Shown: in pieces, positions 11,812 through 25,865 of the stretch | Position numbering within the stretch: the first letter of the stretch is position 1 | Layout of the letters: every line of letters begins with the position of its first letter | From: Pelecanus crispus | Lineage: Eukaryota > Chordata > Aves > Pelecaniformes > Pelecanidae | Assembly (NCBI RefSeq): GCF_030463565.1 | Contig: NC_134643.1 | Span: 121,375,809 to 121,439,808, forward strand | DNA: 64,000 nt | Direction: 5' to 3' | Notes under the pieces: generated by a model | What the model saw: the letters and a program-made list of their open reading frames with translations, nothing else | What the model was told of the DNA's origin: nothing | Database searches by the model: none | Program-made: the position numbers and the translations under genes

Positions 11812-14800
11812 CCTACTGGTGAAAGGATCAAAATATCATATAAAGGGGGATTTAAAATGTTTTCTCCTTTAGCTACTTCTTTTCCAATCTGGTTGGGAAA
11901 CAGTTTCTGTTTGCTTCTGGGTTAAAACTTTCTCCTTTATTGCAAATTCTCCTTGTTTGTTGGCTTTCCACTGCTGCATCCATTAGTAACATGGGCTGGG
12001 GGTAGACAATATTCTTACAGACCAGGTTTTCCCATGGCAGACCCCTACTGAATCCTGTAGGAGATCCACTCATGGAGTAATAGCAACACCAGCCCGCTTA
12101 TAATGCCAAAACACTTCAAGATCAAGGCAAAGTGTTCCAGCTGCAATGTTATTCACAGATCAATATCCTATTAAATTAGTGGGGGTGCTGCACAATAAAT
12201 CTTTACAAATTTACCATGAAATACCTACATGACTAAATGAATTAAATAATCTTTAGATGAAACAGATGAGTGAGGGCAAGATAAAGGAAGAACTTTCTTG
12301 ACATTTCAGTATTTTTTATAGTATTTAACCAAACATACCAGAAATTTTCCGAAACATATTTTAGCCAAAGTGATCACCATATTCAAAGTAAAGTTGTTTG
12401 TTCACCAAAAGGCAAGCAGCCATCCTGGGGAGGCTGAAGTGTGCTGGGTTGTTACTTCTTTCACTTGAACCACAGCGGGAAATGGTTGGCTTCCAGGGAG
12501 CTCCCCTCTTGGGGATTGCTTACAAGCCCTGGATCCTTGGGAGCTGCAGCTCCTTGGATTGCCATTCTTACCTGTCCAAACCCTTTTCTTTTTCTGAGAA
12601 AACTGCAGGTACGTACCCAAACTGTCATTCAGCTCACTCGTGCTTCAATATACAGCTGTTGCCCCTATATCCCACATATGCATACTGACTGCTCGACGTT
12701 GAGAGCTTCCCATCTCCCACATTCCCTGATCCGGCTGCTCTCTGTGTACCAAGGTGGAAAGGACACTGCCTGAGGTGAAAGTCTGTGCCCAAATTTGTCT
12801 TTGTTTCCTCTTGGTGTGAGTCAGACCTATGATATTACAGAGCATCTATGAACAGCACTTTAGCAATGCAGAATGCGTCTGCACATTCGGTGATGGTTTT
12901 TATATTTGTTTGCAGCCTTCCCAACTGTGTCTTTTAGACCACCACCTTCTCCCAGATTTGTCCTAAAAGCTTATGCCAGCAAACTCACGTTTGAATTTGG
13001 TCTATTAAAAAGTAAACCATCAGATGGCACATGTTCAGCTGGCACAATGCACTCTTACTTTCATGAAAGTACTGAACAATAGTATTTTTCAGAGATACAG
13101 AAATCATCCTGAAACATTATCAGTGCTATGACACTGCACCTCCTCTGATAAGTTAAATTTATCCTCATTGGGAAAACGTTCAATTTTCTCAATTGTTTCT
13201 TTGTTTGGCTCTGTGCTCTGTTCTGCCGGAGCGCGAGATTGGGATGCACACATGGAACGCAAGAAGAGCCGGGTGCAATTTTTTCAAGGACAATATTTTT
13301 CAATCCAAGCAGGGTTTGGCTTTTAACAACAACATATGCTGCAGCAAATGTTCTTTTCTGTCAATGTAATTCATTATCAGATGAAATTTCCAAATGAAAT
13401 ATTTAAACAATGACAGAAATTCTAAATATTTAATTTAGAAGTCTCACCAGTGAAAGTAAGTTAAAAAAGGAGTTGTTAAATAAAAAGCCACCATTTTTCT
13501 CCATGGGATCTCTTTAAAAAGCCAAAACTTTTCTCTCTGCACACTAAGAGAAGTATTATTGAATTGAATTTTATATGAAAATTCCCATGAAAAACAAAAA
13601 AATAAACTTTTTAAAAGGAAAGTAATTTTAAAAAAATATATATTTCTCCATCTATTTCCCAAAGATACTTATCCTTTTTTCAAAGAGGTAAGCAATTTGC
13701 CACACACAGTGCTTTCCTCCCTTCTCACACATACACACACTTTTTTTCCTTTAGAAAGGCAGGTTCCAGGAGCTGCTGTCTCTTGGTTATGTCTGCTAAA
13801 GGAAAAGGAAAGCAGTAACACAGCGCCACAGCCACATCCCTGCCTTGCGCAGCAGACCTGACTGAGAAAGCAACTGCCTTAGGCCTGAAACTATGGACCA
13901 TTTATCTAATTCTGAGCCTCCAGTAGGTGTATGCATCTCCTGGGCTACCAGTAGAAGAAGAAAAAAAAAAAAAAGCAGCATTAATCTGTGCCCTGCCCCT
14001 AGCACATGGCAATGGAGAAGTTGCAGACTGAGCCTTTGCCCAGTTTCAGCCACCCAGAGCCATCTGCAGACACAGAGTATTCTTTCTTCAGTATTATTCT
14101 GAATATTTCAATTAAGTATAAAGCCAAAAGGAGAAAAAATCTATTAAAAATAAATGCTTTGAATATATATATGTCCAGTCTATCTCTGCAATAACCCCAG
14201 TGAGAATAAGCCATAGAGTTTCAATTAGAGTATCAAATCCTGTGTTACTGATCAATTATTACAAAATTTCTCCAGTACCAAGTGCCATACAGGGTCCTGC
14301 TCCCACCCCTATTGAAGACATAGGCAAAACTCCCATTGCACTATTTTAACACAAGCAGTCCCTAGTTCCAAAGAAAGTAAAACAAGAGCTTCTCAAGTTC
14401 TGACCGGAGGACAGGCTGAATTGGGTTTCTTGTCCTTGCAGAACTTGCCTGGCTACTGCGGAGCTCCATGGAAAAGTGTGACACTGCCACATGAGGACAT
14501 CTCCTCAAGCCCACCTGAGAAGAGCATGTAAACTTTATCACGCAGGAGCACACATGGAGTGGAGAAGCACTGCATCTTCTCCACCCCCCTGGACTCCTCC
14601 TTTTCAATGTCCAGGGACAGCAGGGTTTGTGCAAAAGTGGCCTCCAGCACCATGCCAGGGCAAGCGGGAGCTTCCTCCAACATAGATGGTGAATCTATAC
14701 CAAGAGCCATCCAAGCAGATGCTTCATGTCTCTTCCAGATGAAGAGAAAAGCCACCATGACATATGCATCAAGTGCTCTGCCACCACATCCCAGCTGGAA

Positions 14801-17800
14801 AGGAGCACCGTAGGTAGATGTTGGTGATAGCCAGATGCAGCTGCAGCTTTACAGGTGCCCACAGGAGCTATTTCAGCCCCAGAACAGTGATATTCTGGTG
14901 CTCACGCCAACGCAGAGAGGGAAGGGCTGAATATACCCCTGACCAATGTAATTTTGATAGAGTAGATATATATCAACCAACGTCCCAGGAGATGAAGGTG
15001 AAGGATTTCTGAATCCACCAACTGCTGTCCCAGCAGTGTTCCCGTCCTCAGTCCTGTCTGGATTCACTACCTCTCTGCCAACTGCTCTTTCTCTCCCCTC
15101 CCAGCCAGGGATACAAGGGCAAATCCGTAGATTATCACCCGCAGTCTGGTGTTAGGATATATCTCCACTACACTCCATACCACAGCACAGACCCAACAGA
15201 GCTCCAAATCAGGCTTGGTGTCCCAGCAGCTCCAGGTGAGCTGATTTCTGCTGTGACTCAGCTGCTTCCTCTGCTGAGCACACAAAATTACCTCCAGGAG
15301 GTCTGTCAATCTGCAGGCTACACACAGCTCATGCACCCCATCTTATCTGCTGACAGATAAACAGAAGAGCCCGTACAGTATTGTAAGATTTAATTAATAT
15401 GATATTTCTCATACTCAACTTCTTAAGTCCACCCTTGGAAGCATGTAGGGCAAGGGAGCTGTGTAAGGCTGCAGTCAGTAATAGATCAACCCTTCTAATC
15501 AATATCAAAAGAGAAAAATACAGATTATAGGCATAAACAGTCCCCTAAATGTGCAGTTCAGCAATATTTATTGATAGCAATCTGTCCAGCTGCTCCACAC
15601 AGTTCTCACTTCAGTAGTATCTGAGCATCTTCCAGTTCATGGCTATAATGTCAGGTACCCCTCAATTAAGCATGACAATACCTAGCAATTGTCAACAGCC
15701 CTTGTCAACTGGTAAGCACATTACAATTATTAATTAGGCTTCACGATACTCATCAGGTGTAGGTTGCTAAGTACAGTATGGTTATCTCTGTTCAGTGACA
15801 AAAAGCCACTAATGCAGTTAGAGCGGTCCAGCCACCAGAAAACTATGTATGTGGTTCACGCCTCAAAATTTCAGTGTTCTGTTACATCATGGTTATCATC
15901 CTTTTCAAGGACTGAAAAGTCTCTTTTCTTTGTGCTTTCCTGAAATACATACCTGCATTGTCAGCACTTCCAGCTCATTTTCCCTTCCCGTTAAATCATC
16001 AGCAATTTAGAAGCCACTAGGATATAAAAATTGCTTACTGGCTGTCTGGTCTCTGACATGTTGGTGAAACAGACTTTCAAGCTCATACACGAGGGTAGGA
16101 AGCAGGGCCATGTTACTCCTAAAAGTTTCTGCTAGTTCAGGTTCGAAATGCTCCATGGTGCCTGTAAACCCGAGTTAGTGGCTGCTGAGCTCCCGCCTTA
16201 TGGACCCAGGCATGGGGAGTGCACATAAAGAGCAGGAGTGCACATGTCTGGAGGCAATAGCTAGCATCACTTAAGAAAACTAATGGGCCAAAAAGTCTGC
16301 ACAAAAGTCAGCCCGCAAACATGCAGTGTACTCCACTGGGACGTGCACATCAGTAACAGTCAAGTTGGTTTTGAATAAGGCATCCAACAGGGCAAGTGTC
16401 GAGCAGCCCAAACCATTCAGGGGAAGAGCAGAGGCATCGCTTGATTCCTGCCTTTCTGCACAACAGCGTTGGTGGAATCCGTTGTGGGTTGGGTTTTTTT
16501 GTTCGTTTGTTTGTTTCTATTTCTTCAGTTTTGGGGGGGAAAGAGAAAAAAAGTCTTAGGAATCATGTGCTGAAATGTCTCCAGATTTGGAATCCCTCCC
16601 CTATTCTGACTGTTGCAAGGCAGCTTTGGGACATGTGCGTTGGACCATTTAGAGGTCAACCTTGAAAAGAGGTAAGTCTTTACTTTTATCTAAGAGAGAA
16701 TAGCGTTCCCTTACAATCCCAAAGATAGGAGACTGGAGAGTGTGCCTGCAGCAGCGATTTGAGCAAACCTTTTGCCTTTGCTCTACAAGCACCTGGAAGG
16801 GCTCATGCAGTCACTTACAGCTGTTCCTGGCATCCCGCTGCATCCTGAGCTTCCCGTACCGAGAAAGAAGGGGTTCACTCAAGCCTGTGAGGATGGAGCT
16901 GAGACTTTCCTGCCAAGGAAGCGACAGGGTGAGATGAAGGGCAGAGCCATGAGAAAAGCCCTGGAGAGCGAGCACGCCTGCTCCTGCTGCATCCGGGCAT
17001 GGGCAAGGAGCCCAGCAGCTCCCTCCAGCTCTGGGACCTGGCACCGGTGGAGTCACCGTGGGGCATTTGGCCATTCCCAGAACCCTGCTGATGGCCACCA
17101 CCAGTTCTGCCAAGGACTGTCCTCCAGACAAAATATCCAGTGCTCTTCCTGTGAATGTCCAGGCAGCAAAAACTGTGCTGGCAGTCCCCACTGATGTCCT
17201 TAACCCGCAGCCAGGAGCTACCCTGTGCCAGGGTGCGTGGCACGCAGGCGTGCTCGAGCGCACCCAGCTCAGGGCTGCGCTAGCTTGGCTGAGCTGACGG
17301 CGCTTGGGACCTTGCAGGGGTTAAGGACCTGATTAAGCAAAGTGCTGCTGGCCGTGGCAATGAACTGTTCCGCCAGCAGAAATAATTAACCTGCTAAAAA
17401 AAGATGGTAACTCAGTTACCAGGTTCAGACTCTGTGTCTTTGGGAAAGATTGGCTTAAAATGTGAGCGAATACTTCAAGGGTCCACTCTACACCCGCTGA
17501 ACTACATTATGTAATTACGCCTGATAGTTTAAACAAGATTTTTGTGTCAGTTTTTTTGAATTTATTCTAGTTGATTGGATTTAAACCTCTAATAACTACA
17601 CCCATTTGTACTATATATACACAACCATTTAATACAAAATAAATCTTGTATCAGGGCTCTTGCTGGGCTCTTGGAAGATGTTATACTGCAGCTTTAAAAT
17701 TACTATTAGCTTCAAAGTTGGACCACCAGATTAGTGTCTTACAAGTAACAATTTCTATGCCTTGAAATGTTACATCCCAAATGTTACAGCAATTTACTAT

Positions 17801-20103
17801 CAAATAATAATTATAAGATTACTTCTTCTGGCAACACTGACTAACAAATTCCATTCAAATTATTAAAAAAAGTACTACCCCTAAAATCACTTTCCTGAGC
17901 AGTTAAAAAAAAAACTTATGTACCTTTTGACCAAAAACTGTAGGCAAAATCAATAGTCTTGGCTTCTATCCAGAAATTAAAGATGCAATAGGTAATGGCT
18001 GAAAAACATGTTAAAAAGCTGCCTGCTCCCAGTGGCGCTGATGGCAAATTCTCATCTGTCTTGTTCTTGTATTTCTACAATAAATGTATGAAACACGTGT
18101 TGTTAAACCAGAATTTGCCCTCTCTAGGAAAGGAGGGTACAATTATGACTCTTTGTTCTTGTGAAAAGCAAGCCAGGTCAGAACTCTTTGCAACTCTTTG
18201 CTGCAGCACTGTCCTTACTAAGCGACAGTCACTGTGTGTAGCTATAAGGAGACTAAATAAACAAATGTGATACAGATGGACGAAGGGGAATGAGAAATGT
18301 GGGGAAGAATTCAGTGTGACAAAAAGCACACCTCTTTAGTTCTAATCCCCTCTCTTCCCTCCTCTGCAGTGTCCCAAATAATCCTTATCTAAATATTTCA
18401 TTCTGAAACTATGTTGTCTCTTACCTTTTTACACCATGTTTTTGTATTTGATCTTAGTTTTCCTCTATTTAGCTTGTACCAGCCTCTGGCCTTTTCACAT
18501 TTAAGGATTTTCTTTCTACAGACATTTCCCATTAGGACTACGAAAAAATATAAGTGGGTAAATAAGCACATAGCACCTAACATGACATGTGGGGAAAAAA
18601 AGGAAATGGACTTTTTAGCGTGAATTCATTTTCCTAAAAGTTTAAGACAAGTCACATTTTTTTTTTTTCTTATAATGGTATTTCCATAGGATGAAGGCAT
18701 GCTGAAGGCAGTGCAGTGAAATTACACCAATTTACAATATCGCAACGCATCAGATTCCAGCCTGCTGTCTCAAGAGTGTGTGTCTAACTCCCATAAACAT
18801 CTCTGGTGTTCTTTGGAGGAAACATTTACTTTATAATTTCACCACAAACTAGAAAATCAACATCAGCTATTGTGTTGCTAAATTATTCCCCCTCACAAAA
18901 GCAGCTGTGAAAGAAGATTATCATTACAGATCTCAAATACACTTTTTTTTTTTTTGGTTACAAATTCTCATTTAAGATTGTCGATGAATATTAATTCTCA
19001 TTATCCCAAAATACCACAGAATGTGCATTCAGTCATAAATTCCTCTTAAGACAATCAAGACTTCATATTTTCTATTGCCACTTGTGTTTCTTCTGGTGGA
19101 CAAGGAATTCCTTTTCAGAGCTGAGTCTGAATGTTGGAGGTAATTCACCACTGTGTCTTTCAGAGCAGAAGCAGAATCCTGGTGCTTGCGGTGGCCCTTC
19201 TCTGCTGCAAGGCCATTGCCAAAAGAGCCCACATACCAAACTGGCTTTCCTTTTCCTCACGTATTTCAGAGCAGGGAGTGGGATAAATAAATATAAGCAT
19301 AAACCCCCCTTTTCTTCCGCAGCTATGTATTTACTCTGACCTTAATCATGCTATACAAAAAAGCTGGACTCAGAATACAGCTCCACTGCCACAAAGCTGC
19401 AGCTGTAGAGCATGTGGGGAAAGCCATGCTACAGTCACCCTGGCTGCCACACGTAACAACAGAAATGCAAGCACAGACTTTGGTATGGGATGTGTAGGCT
19501 CAGCAGGGACCTCAGATTCGGTTTGAGAGCTCATGCTGAAGCCCAGGCTACTGAAAGGCCATTACTGGCATTACTTTTACGAGTTAAGTAAAAAATCAAG
19601 ATGTACCCTAGTGCTTTGATTACATTTCTATTTGAGTAGCGATGGCAATTATTTTACAGAATTATCTGCAAAAGCTGTGCAAAGTGTTTACAGTGAGTCC
19701 TCGGGTTTATGTTTCCAGCAACCTGGCCTCAGGTTTACTGGCTTCATAATTATAACAGAAACCTCCTCCCACTTTGCCACCCTCACACCATTGCTGCCTG
19801 AAGTTTTCTAAACCCAGACAGCAAATGAAGACACAGGGGTCAGGCATAGCTGAGAGAGGAACAAATCTGTTCTAATGTATTCAGCCTGGATATTTATTAA
19901 TTTTCCTCTTGTTAAAAACCCAAACAAACCCACACAGGATGTTTGCTTCCAACCAATGCAGACTGCAGGGTGTAATTAGCTGAAAGCTCCACAAACTGAG
20001 CCCTGCTGAGTTTGCAGTGCTGCGGTTATAACCCAAGTTTTAAAGGAGACAGAAATGGCCATAGGATATCTAATTATGTCCTGGATCAAAGTGAAATGGT
20101 GAA

Positions 20104-20119
20104 CACCTGAGTTCAGGTG
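20104..20119. repeat. 16-bp near-perfect palindrome of paired E-boxes
   Basis: CACCTGA, a 2-bp spacer, then TCAGGTG form an inverted repeat. Each arm contains an E-box of the CACCTG/CAGGTG class, which SNAI and ZEB repressors bind; ZEB proteins favour paired sites. Function is inference. Confidence 0.6.
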
Positions 20120-23100
20120 ATAATATCATCTTTTTTTTTAAGTGCAATCAAAGCTGTCATTGTTCTAGAGTATCTTTGAACTGCTGAAGTGTTGCACTCC
20201 TGGAGAGAAGCGCAAACGTGCAGCTAACAGAAGTAAGCATTGAGCATGCTCAAGGTGAGATGGTGTGCCACATTCTTAAGACTTCTGTGGTTGCTTTTTT
20301 AAAAATGTATAATATCTTGGCAAACTCAGGTAACAGTTGCCTCTGTTTTCCTTTCTTGTATGAAAAGTGTATATAAAAGCCTCAGAAATAGTGACGCTGC
20401 ATGTCTGTTTTAATAAGCTGATATTCATCTTGCCAAATGTGGCTTGTAGGATTTAACATCTCTTCTTTAGATTTAATAACATGGTTATTCTTACCAGTGT
20501 GGATTTAAAACATACCGGTTCAGGGCAGGAACGCAATCCTGATCCTTCATGAATGTGATGAAATCTTGCACCATCATCTAGTATGGAAAAGACAAAATGA
20601 GTCAACCCCACAGCATCGCTCTTCCTGAAGCCAGCCCTTGCAGGAAAGCCTACCTCCAGGAATCCTTCCCTTTGCTCACTGGTGGCCTTGCTCTCTTTTC
20701 CCTACAAAATGGCCTCAAATTTGCCTGTGTTGCTCTCTGCAGTCCTGGGCGCTTTGCTGTCATTCCCAATGGTGCATTGGGCTGAAGCCAAGAGTGTAAA
20801 GGCTGTTGTTTTGGGAAAGCTCTCTGGAAGCCATCCTTTCCCAGAAAAGAAGAGTTGCAAAGTCTGTCTCAGAAGAGCTGTGCTGCTTGCTTTATTTGTT
20901 TTGGCTTCTCCTGGCTTGGTTCCTCAGGGGATTGGCTTATAGGCTCTTGGCTCTTGGGCATCCAGCTGTCTCCTTGATTACAACGCTGGCTGTCCTCCTA
21001 ATTTCCCAGTGTACTATTTATCCTCTCCCTGTTGCCCTGGACAGCATCACCCACTCCCCAGTTTGGTTTGTATAGAGGTTCAGTACATGGAAGAAGTTCC
21101 CACCTGGGCCATGAAACAGCTGCACTGCGAACTCCTGCCCCCAGAACCCACAATGTCACCTCTTATTGCCATTGTCACCATATTACTTTGTGTGCTTACT
21201 CTCTCTATATATATATTAATTATCATTTGTTATGCTTTGTCTTTCACATAGCCTTTACTTGAGAAAAACTTTTTCAGCTCAGCAAAAGGTTGGAAAGGTT
21301 CACTTACACAGTTAAGTACTGAGGAGTCCCTAGATTTCAGCCCTGGGGTATAACCTGAGAAAATGATCTCTAAGTGAAAGATAGCTCAAGAATTTGAGGC
21401 TAATTCCCATCTGTGTATGTCACAAATTTTAACGCAGACTTTCATGGAAGGTTGATGTCTGACTATGGCACTGCATCATGCCAACTATTGCTAGATTTGC
21501 TTCAGTGAAATCGGTGAATTTGTATTGATGTAGGGTTAGCATAACATAAAAGAAAATTAGGTACATGATCGCTGATGTTCTGGTCAGTACTGTGATTTTT
21601 TAATAAACTCTGTTTTGATTAATTGATGCCGACAACGAACTATCCATTATTTCAGGATTTGTCTTCCAGTGCTTTGCATTTTGAGCACTCATAGCTGTCT
21701 GTGCCAACCACCTGTCGGTTCTGTCCTGTCATCATTTCACACCCACTTTGCATAAAAGTCAGCAGCTAGACAGAGGGATGGCAGGGAAGAACAGCCCCTT
21801 TGAAAACAGCCTCCCTGCCCATTCCCCTGACACCATCAGGCTGAAGGTCCTGGGTGACTTAAGCTTACGCAGGCCTTGAGGGCAGGGGCAGAGGTTGGAT
21901 GGTCCCTTCTCCAGCTTCATCCTTCCTGTACCTGCAGGACCAACAGCACTGGAGATAGCAGAGGGGCTCCCATCCCTGTCTTCCTGGAAAACCTCCTCTT
22001 TCCAAAGGGGTTTTAACCAAAGCCCAGCCAAAGGCATCAGCTTGCATCCACCCCGTGAGCATCCAGCAAAGGTCATAGCAGGATAGAGAGAAAATCAGCA
22101 CGCAACACAGCAGCAGATTCTGGTTTAGGATATAAAGGCTGAAGCTGTGAGAAGAAAAATGCCTCCCCCTGGAGCAGCCCAGGGCAGTGCCCGGGCCCCG
22201 CTGTATGGACCAATGGGTGTCAAACGTTGCTTCAAAAAGCTGCCAGGAGAGGCTGTCTTGCTAGGAGCAGCTGCAGGGTGGAATAAAGGTGTGTGTATGC
22301 TGGAAAGTTAAAAACAACTCCAAGCCTAATGACTGTTTTAGTGGTGACCTGGAGCCCACACGAAAGCAAGAAAAGCATGCTGAATGTGCTCTCTGGTTGA
22401 TTACCACCCATTGTCTAAAATAAAACAAGTCAAAAAGATTGTTAAACCCTGCTGCGGTCTCAGGGACCGAATCAGCCAAACAAATAATTCCGCTGCTTGT
22501 TGTTAACACGTCCCAGAAATGTGAAACAAAAGGTACAAGCGATGTGTTGCTCCCCTCTCTAATTTTAAACAGGGTTCTGCAGACAAGATGTTCCTCACTG
22601 CAAATTCATCACAGAGCAGCAACAATAGAGAGGCAAAGCCAAATAAAAACTCCACATCTCCCTGGGGAAGTACAATCCATTTCTAACCCTTTTTTTTTTC
22701 TTTTGTGTAGACAACAGGCATCAGAGGGTAAACAGACATAATAGAACTACAGAGTATTGCCAAGCCATGCTTAAAAGAAGAAAGGCTGATGTGAGGTTAC
22801 ACTATTCTCCAGTTTACTGTGCAAGAGAGGGAAAGAATGACAGCAGAGGTGGGAAGACTTACCATTGCTTTCATAAAAGATGGACAATTGGTTCTCTGAA
22901 TTATGGAAAGATCCAGCTTAAATATAATAATTAGCACAGAATGGAAATGGAAGTTTCTTTCATAACAAATAGCAATTACCAAGGAGGCCTGGCTTTAGAA
23001 GCTAATGGGAGTTTGTAATGAATAGGGAACTATGGAGTGGATGTACAGAGAGCAATTTAATCAGCCCAGGGATATAAGGGGCCATGATCAGCTCCAGTCA

Positions 23101-23600
23101 GCATGGTGGAATATAAAACACATGTATTAAAGTATCAATAAAGGAAACAATGAAGGCATTCAAAATATAGGCTAAGAGTTAGTCACTGTGTATTTCTTCA
23201 GACTGCATGGTGCCACCAAATCTAAACCTATTCATTCCACTCACCTAGGAAGTCAAAATGAAAAGAAATGCATTGTCCATATGCTGGAAATACAGGGAGG
23301 CCTGAAGTGCTCCGTAAGGATGGTAGGTCACCCAAAATTGCCCAGCTTCCCAGGGACATGGAGGGAAGGGAGAGCCTATGGCACAGCTTCTGTACCTCCA
23401 ACAGAAAAGAACAAAAAGAAAGAAAAGATGTACCACTTGAGAAAAATTAGAAATACAGGAATTTCTAAGGCAAGCAGAGAAAAAGTGGTGGTGAGGGGAG
23501 GCCAGGACATGGGCAGGAAAGAGTCAAGGCTTTGCAGAAAGGGAGGAGAGGGTTAAATCTTCAGGGGAAGAGCAGAATAAGGAAGAAGGCAGCAAAAACT

Positions 23601-23619
23601 GGGGGGGGGGGGGGGGGGG
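23601..23619 (+). repeat. G19 homopolymer
   Basis: Nineteen consecutive G followed by AGGAGGG. Such a run can fold as a G-quadruplex and is prone to length errors both in replication and in sequencing, so the exact count is uncertain. Confidence 0.9.
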
Positions 23620-24599
23620 AGGAGGGCCGCACCCTCAAATGTTCCAAAATCCTGACAATGTGAATTAGTCTTGCCCTGAGATTTTTGGACTCGGTCCATC
23701 TGTCTTTTAATACTTATCAGCTATATATCATCTTCAAACACCTGCAGAAACATTAATCCTAACACCAGTCTTCTCAGGTAGTTTTGTAATGTTATTGTCC
23801 TCACCTATATATATATAAAAGCAGAAAGATGAGAAATGAGACTAGGCAGAAGGTCTTAAACTGCATCTAAACAAGGTGTCAAGTGGTGTTTTAATTCATG
23901 TTAGGCAATGCTAGGGGTTTCTGCACCTTTTCTCCCCATAGGAACAAGTCCAGGTAAGCCATATGTTCTCCTTTGTCTTCCCAGCATAAACTGATGTGTA
24001 GACAGAAATTGCATTCAGTAGCAGAGAAGGAAGGATCAGTCTTTATAATATAAAGGCAAAGAGAGAACTTAATGAAGGAATATCAATCTGCCTGAGGGCA
24101 AGTACCAAAGAGGAGAGGGGAACACCCCTGCAGAGCCAGGGGTGTGTGACACAGGGTTATTGCAGACTGGATTGTACGCGAGGAAACAGGGAATTAGGAG
24201 CCGTCCCTCAATTGCAAAGGAACGTCTTTGCAATTCAATGCCCACTGCAATACTATTTATGCAGGAGCTGCTGATGAAGATGACCGACTTCCCTGCTCAC
24301 AGCTGAGACGTGGGCAGCAGCGGAACTCCGAACTTTCATCCAAATATTTCACTGAATTTCCCCCAAGTGCTTTTAATATCTCAATGCTTTCATTGTGAGT
24401 TGATTTGATTTTCTTTTAGTGCCACCAGCTGCTCCACACACAAAAACTGTTGGCTGTGAACTTCAAAGTTTGACACTGATTTTCACTGCAGTTTCATGCC
24501 AGGGTTCCTACAGGAGAAGATGGAGAAGGTAAAGTATCTTGTTAGGGACACATTTCTCTTTCGTCTGTCCTGGAAAGGTCCTCTTCAGATAATAATACA

Positions 24600-25865
24600 T
24601 TCTTCTGCACACATAACTACAACCATAATCCATCAGACCACAGGCCCACCTAGTCAACTGCCCTGTTTCCAAAGCAGCTGGTGGCTAAGTGATGTAGTTG
24701 TGTAATGGTGTGCCAGGGGATATCCTTCCCTAGCATATTCCCAGAAGTCCCTCTCGCGCAATTTTCAGCTTAGACTCTTTTCAGTATTTTTGTATTTAAT
24801 AGCCTTCAGTGGATTTTGCTCCCAGTCATTTGTCCCATAACGTTTTGAGCCAATGTAACCAGCTCTAATGGTGTGCAGCTCACAGTCCCACGTCTGAACT
24901 GCACCCCCTGTGAAGGACAGTCTCTTTCTGCAACAAGCTCCAGGGATGGCGGTCTCATTTGACCCCTCCTAGCTCTTTTGTTGGAAGAATCTGTAAACAA
25001 CCATTCCCTGTTCACCCTCTCCTTGTCACTAGTGATTTAATACACCTCTCCTGTACCCCTTTGTTGTCATTTCTTTCTCAACCTGGAGAATCACTGCTCA
25101 CACAGAAACTATTCCATACGTCCCATTATCCTTGTTGTCCTTCTTGGTATTGTTTCTGTGTCAGCTGCACCCCCTCCAAACTGAGAGGGCCAGATGTGAA
25201 GACACGTTTAGGACGCAGGCACAGCATGAGTTTGTGTGATGGCGACGTGCTGCTTTCTGCTTTGATCTTTACGCCTTTCCTAATAATCCCTAATTTTCAA
25301 TGTGCTAGTGTGATCAATAACAAGCACTGTGATGATGCTTTCAACGAACTATTAGAAACCTAAGAGCTCATTCTTGTGAGGTAGCAATCACCTTAGAGGC
25401 CATCATTTTATATGTGAAATTAGGATTGTTTTTCCCACCTACACCACTTCATGGTTCCCCACAAGGAATTTCACTGGCCACTTCATCATCTCATCATTCA
25501 CTCTTATAACATCCTTCTGCAGCTCTCACAATCAGCTTTGCATTCACTGCTCTGAATAACTTAGTATGATCAGTGAATATTGTCACCTCATTTTTTCAGG
25601 TTTTGGATCATTTAGGAACACATTGAACAGCACGGGCTCCCCACACAAATCCCCACAGGACTCCATTCATGACCTTCTTCCACTGTGAAAGCTGACCATT
25701 AATTTTTGCCTTCTGTTTCCTTTTAATTATTCGTGCACAGACCTTCCTCCTTCCCCATGGCTGTTCAGTGCTGCAACAGCTATGGTGAAGGACCTTGTAC
25801 AAACAACCTTAGAAAGTTATCAATTAAATGAATCACCCTTATCTACGTGCTTGTGGACTCTCTGT
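24600..25865 (-). mobile_element. Ancient CR1-type LINE with decayed reverse transcriptase
   Basis: About 1.27 kb that matches, in antisense on the plus strand, an old amniote CR1-like family I recall from reptile genomes: a 3' block near 24625-24665, a 'CCTTTCCTAATAATCCCTAA' block near 25275-25294, a 'CATCATTTTATATGT' block near 25401-25415, and 'GAACAGCACGGGCTCCCCAC' near 25624-25643. On the minus strand, 25802-25608 translates to the C-terminal fingers/palm part of a CR1 reverse transcriptase: an INGQLSQWKKV segment followed by a worn version of the GVPQGSVLGP box (Pro-Gln now Leu-Trp). Stops and indels break the rest. This is far older than the other CR1 copies here. Confidence 0.82.

Larger units (their letters stand above)
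7807..23600. other. Long gene-poor interval
   Basis: Nearly 16 kb without a gene I can support. The longest frame (11348-11872, 174 codons) has a lysine-rich end caused by A-runs at 11782-11811 and matches no family known to me. A more G+C-rich patch at about 16.8-17.3 kb is open on both strands, typical of base composition rather than coding. Homopolymer A or T runs occur near 13956-13974, 18657-18670 and 18943-18956. AT-rich blocks with TAATTA/ATTAG cores (for example about 7320-7400) could be conserved non-coding elements, but conservation cannot be judged from one sequence. Confidence 0.5.

Noticed and set aside
11348..11872. 174-codon open frame on the plus strand
   Set aside because: No recognisable domain; its Lys-rich end is produced by A-runs, and frames of this length are expected by chance in 64 kb.
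14362..14813. Overlapping open frames on both strands, considered as a processed pseudogene
   Set aside because: No protein family recognised in any frame, and no poly(A) tail or flanking duplication.
16772..17263. 140- and 150-codon frames on opposite strands
   Set aside because: The patch is G+C-rich, which suppresses stops; products are low in recognisable structure.
20682..20942. Small hydrophobic frame with strong Kozak context (internal ATG near 20709), considered as a micro-membrane protein
   Set aside because: No known homology and several overlapping frames of similar hydrophobicity nearby; no promoter or poly(A) pairing seen.
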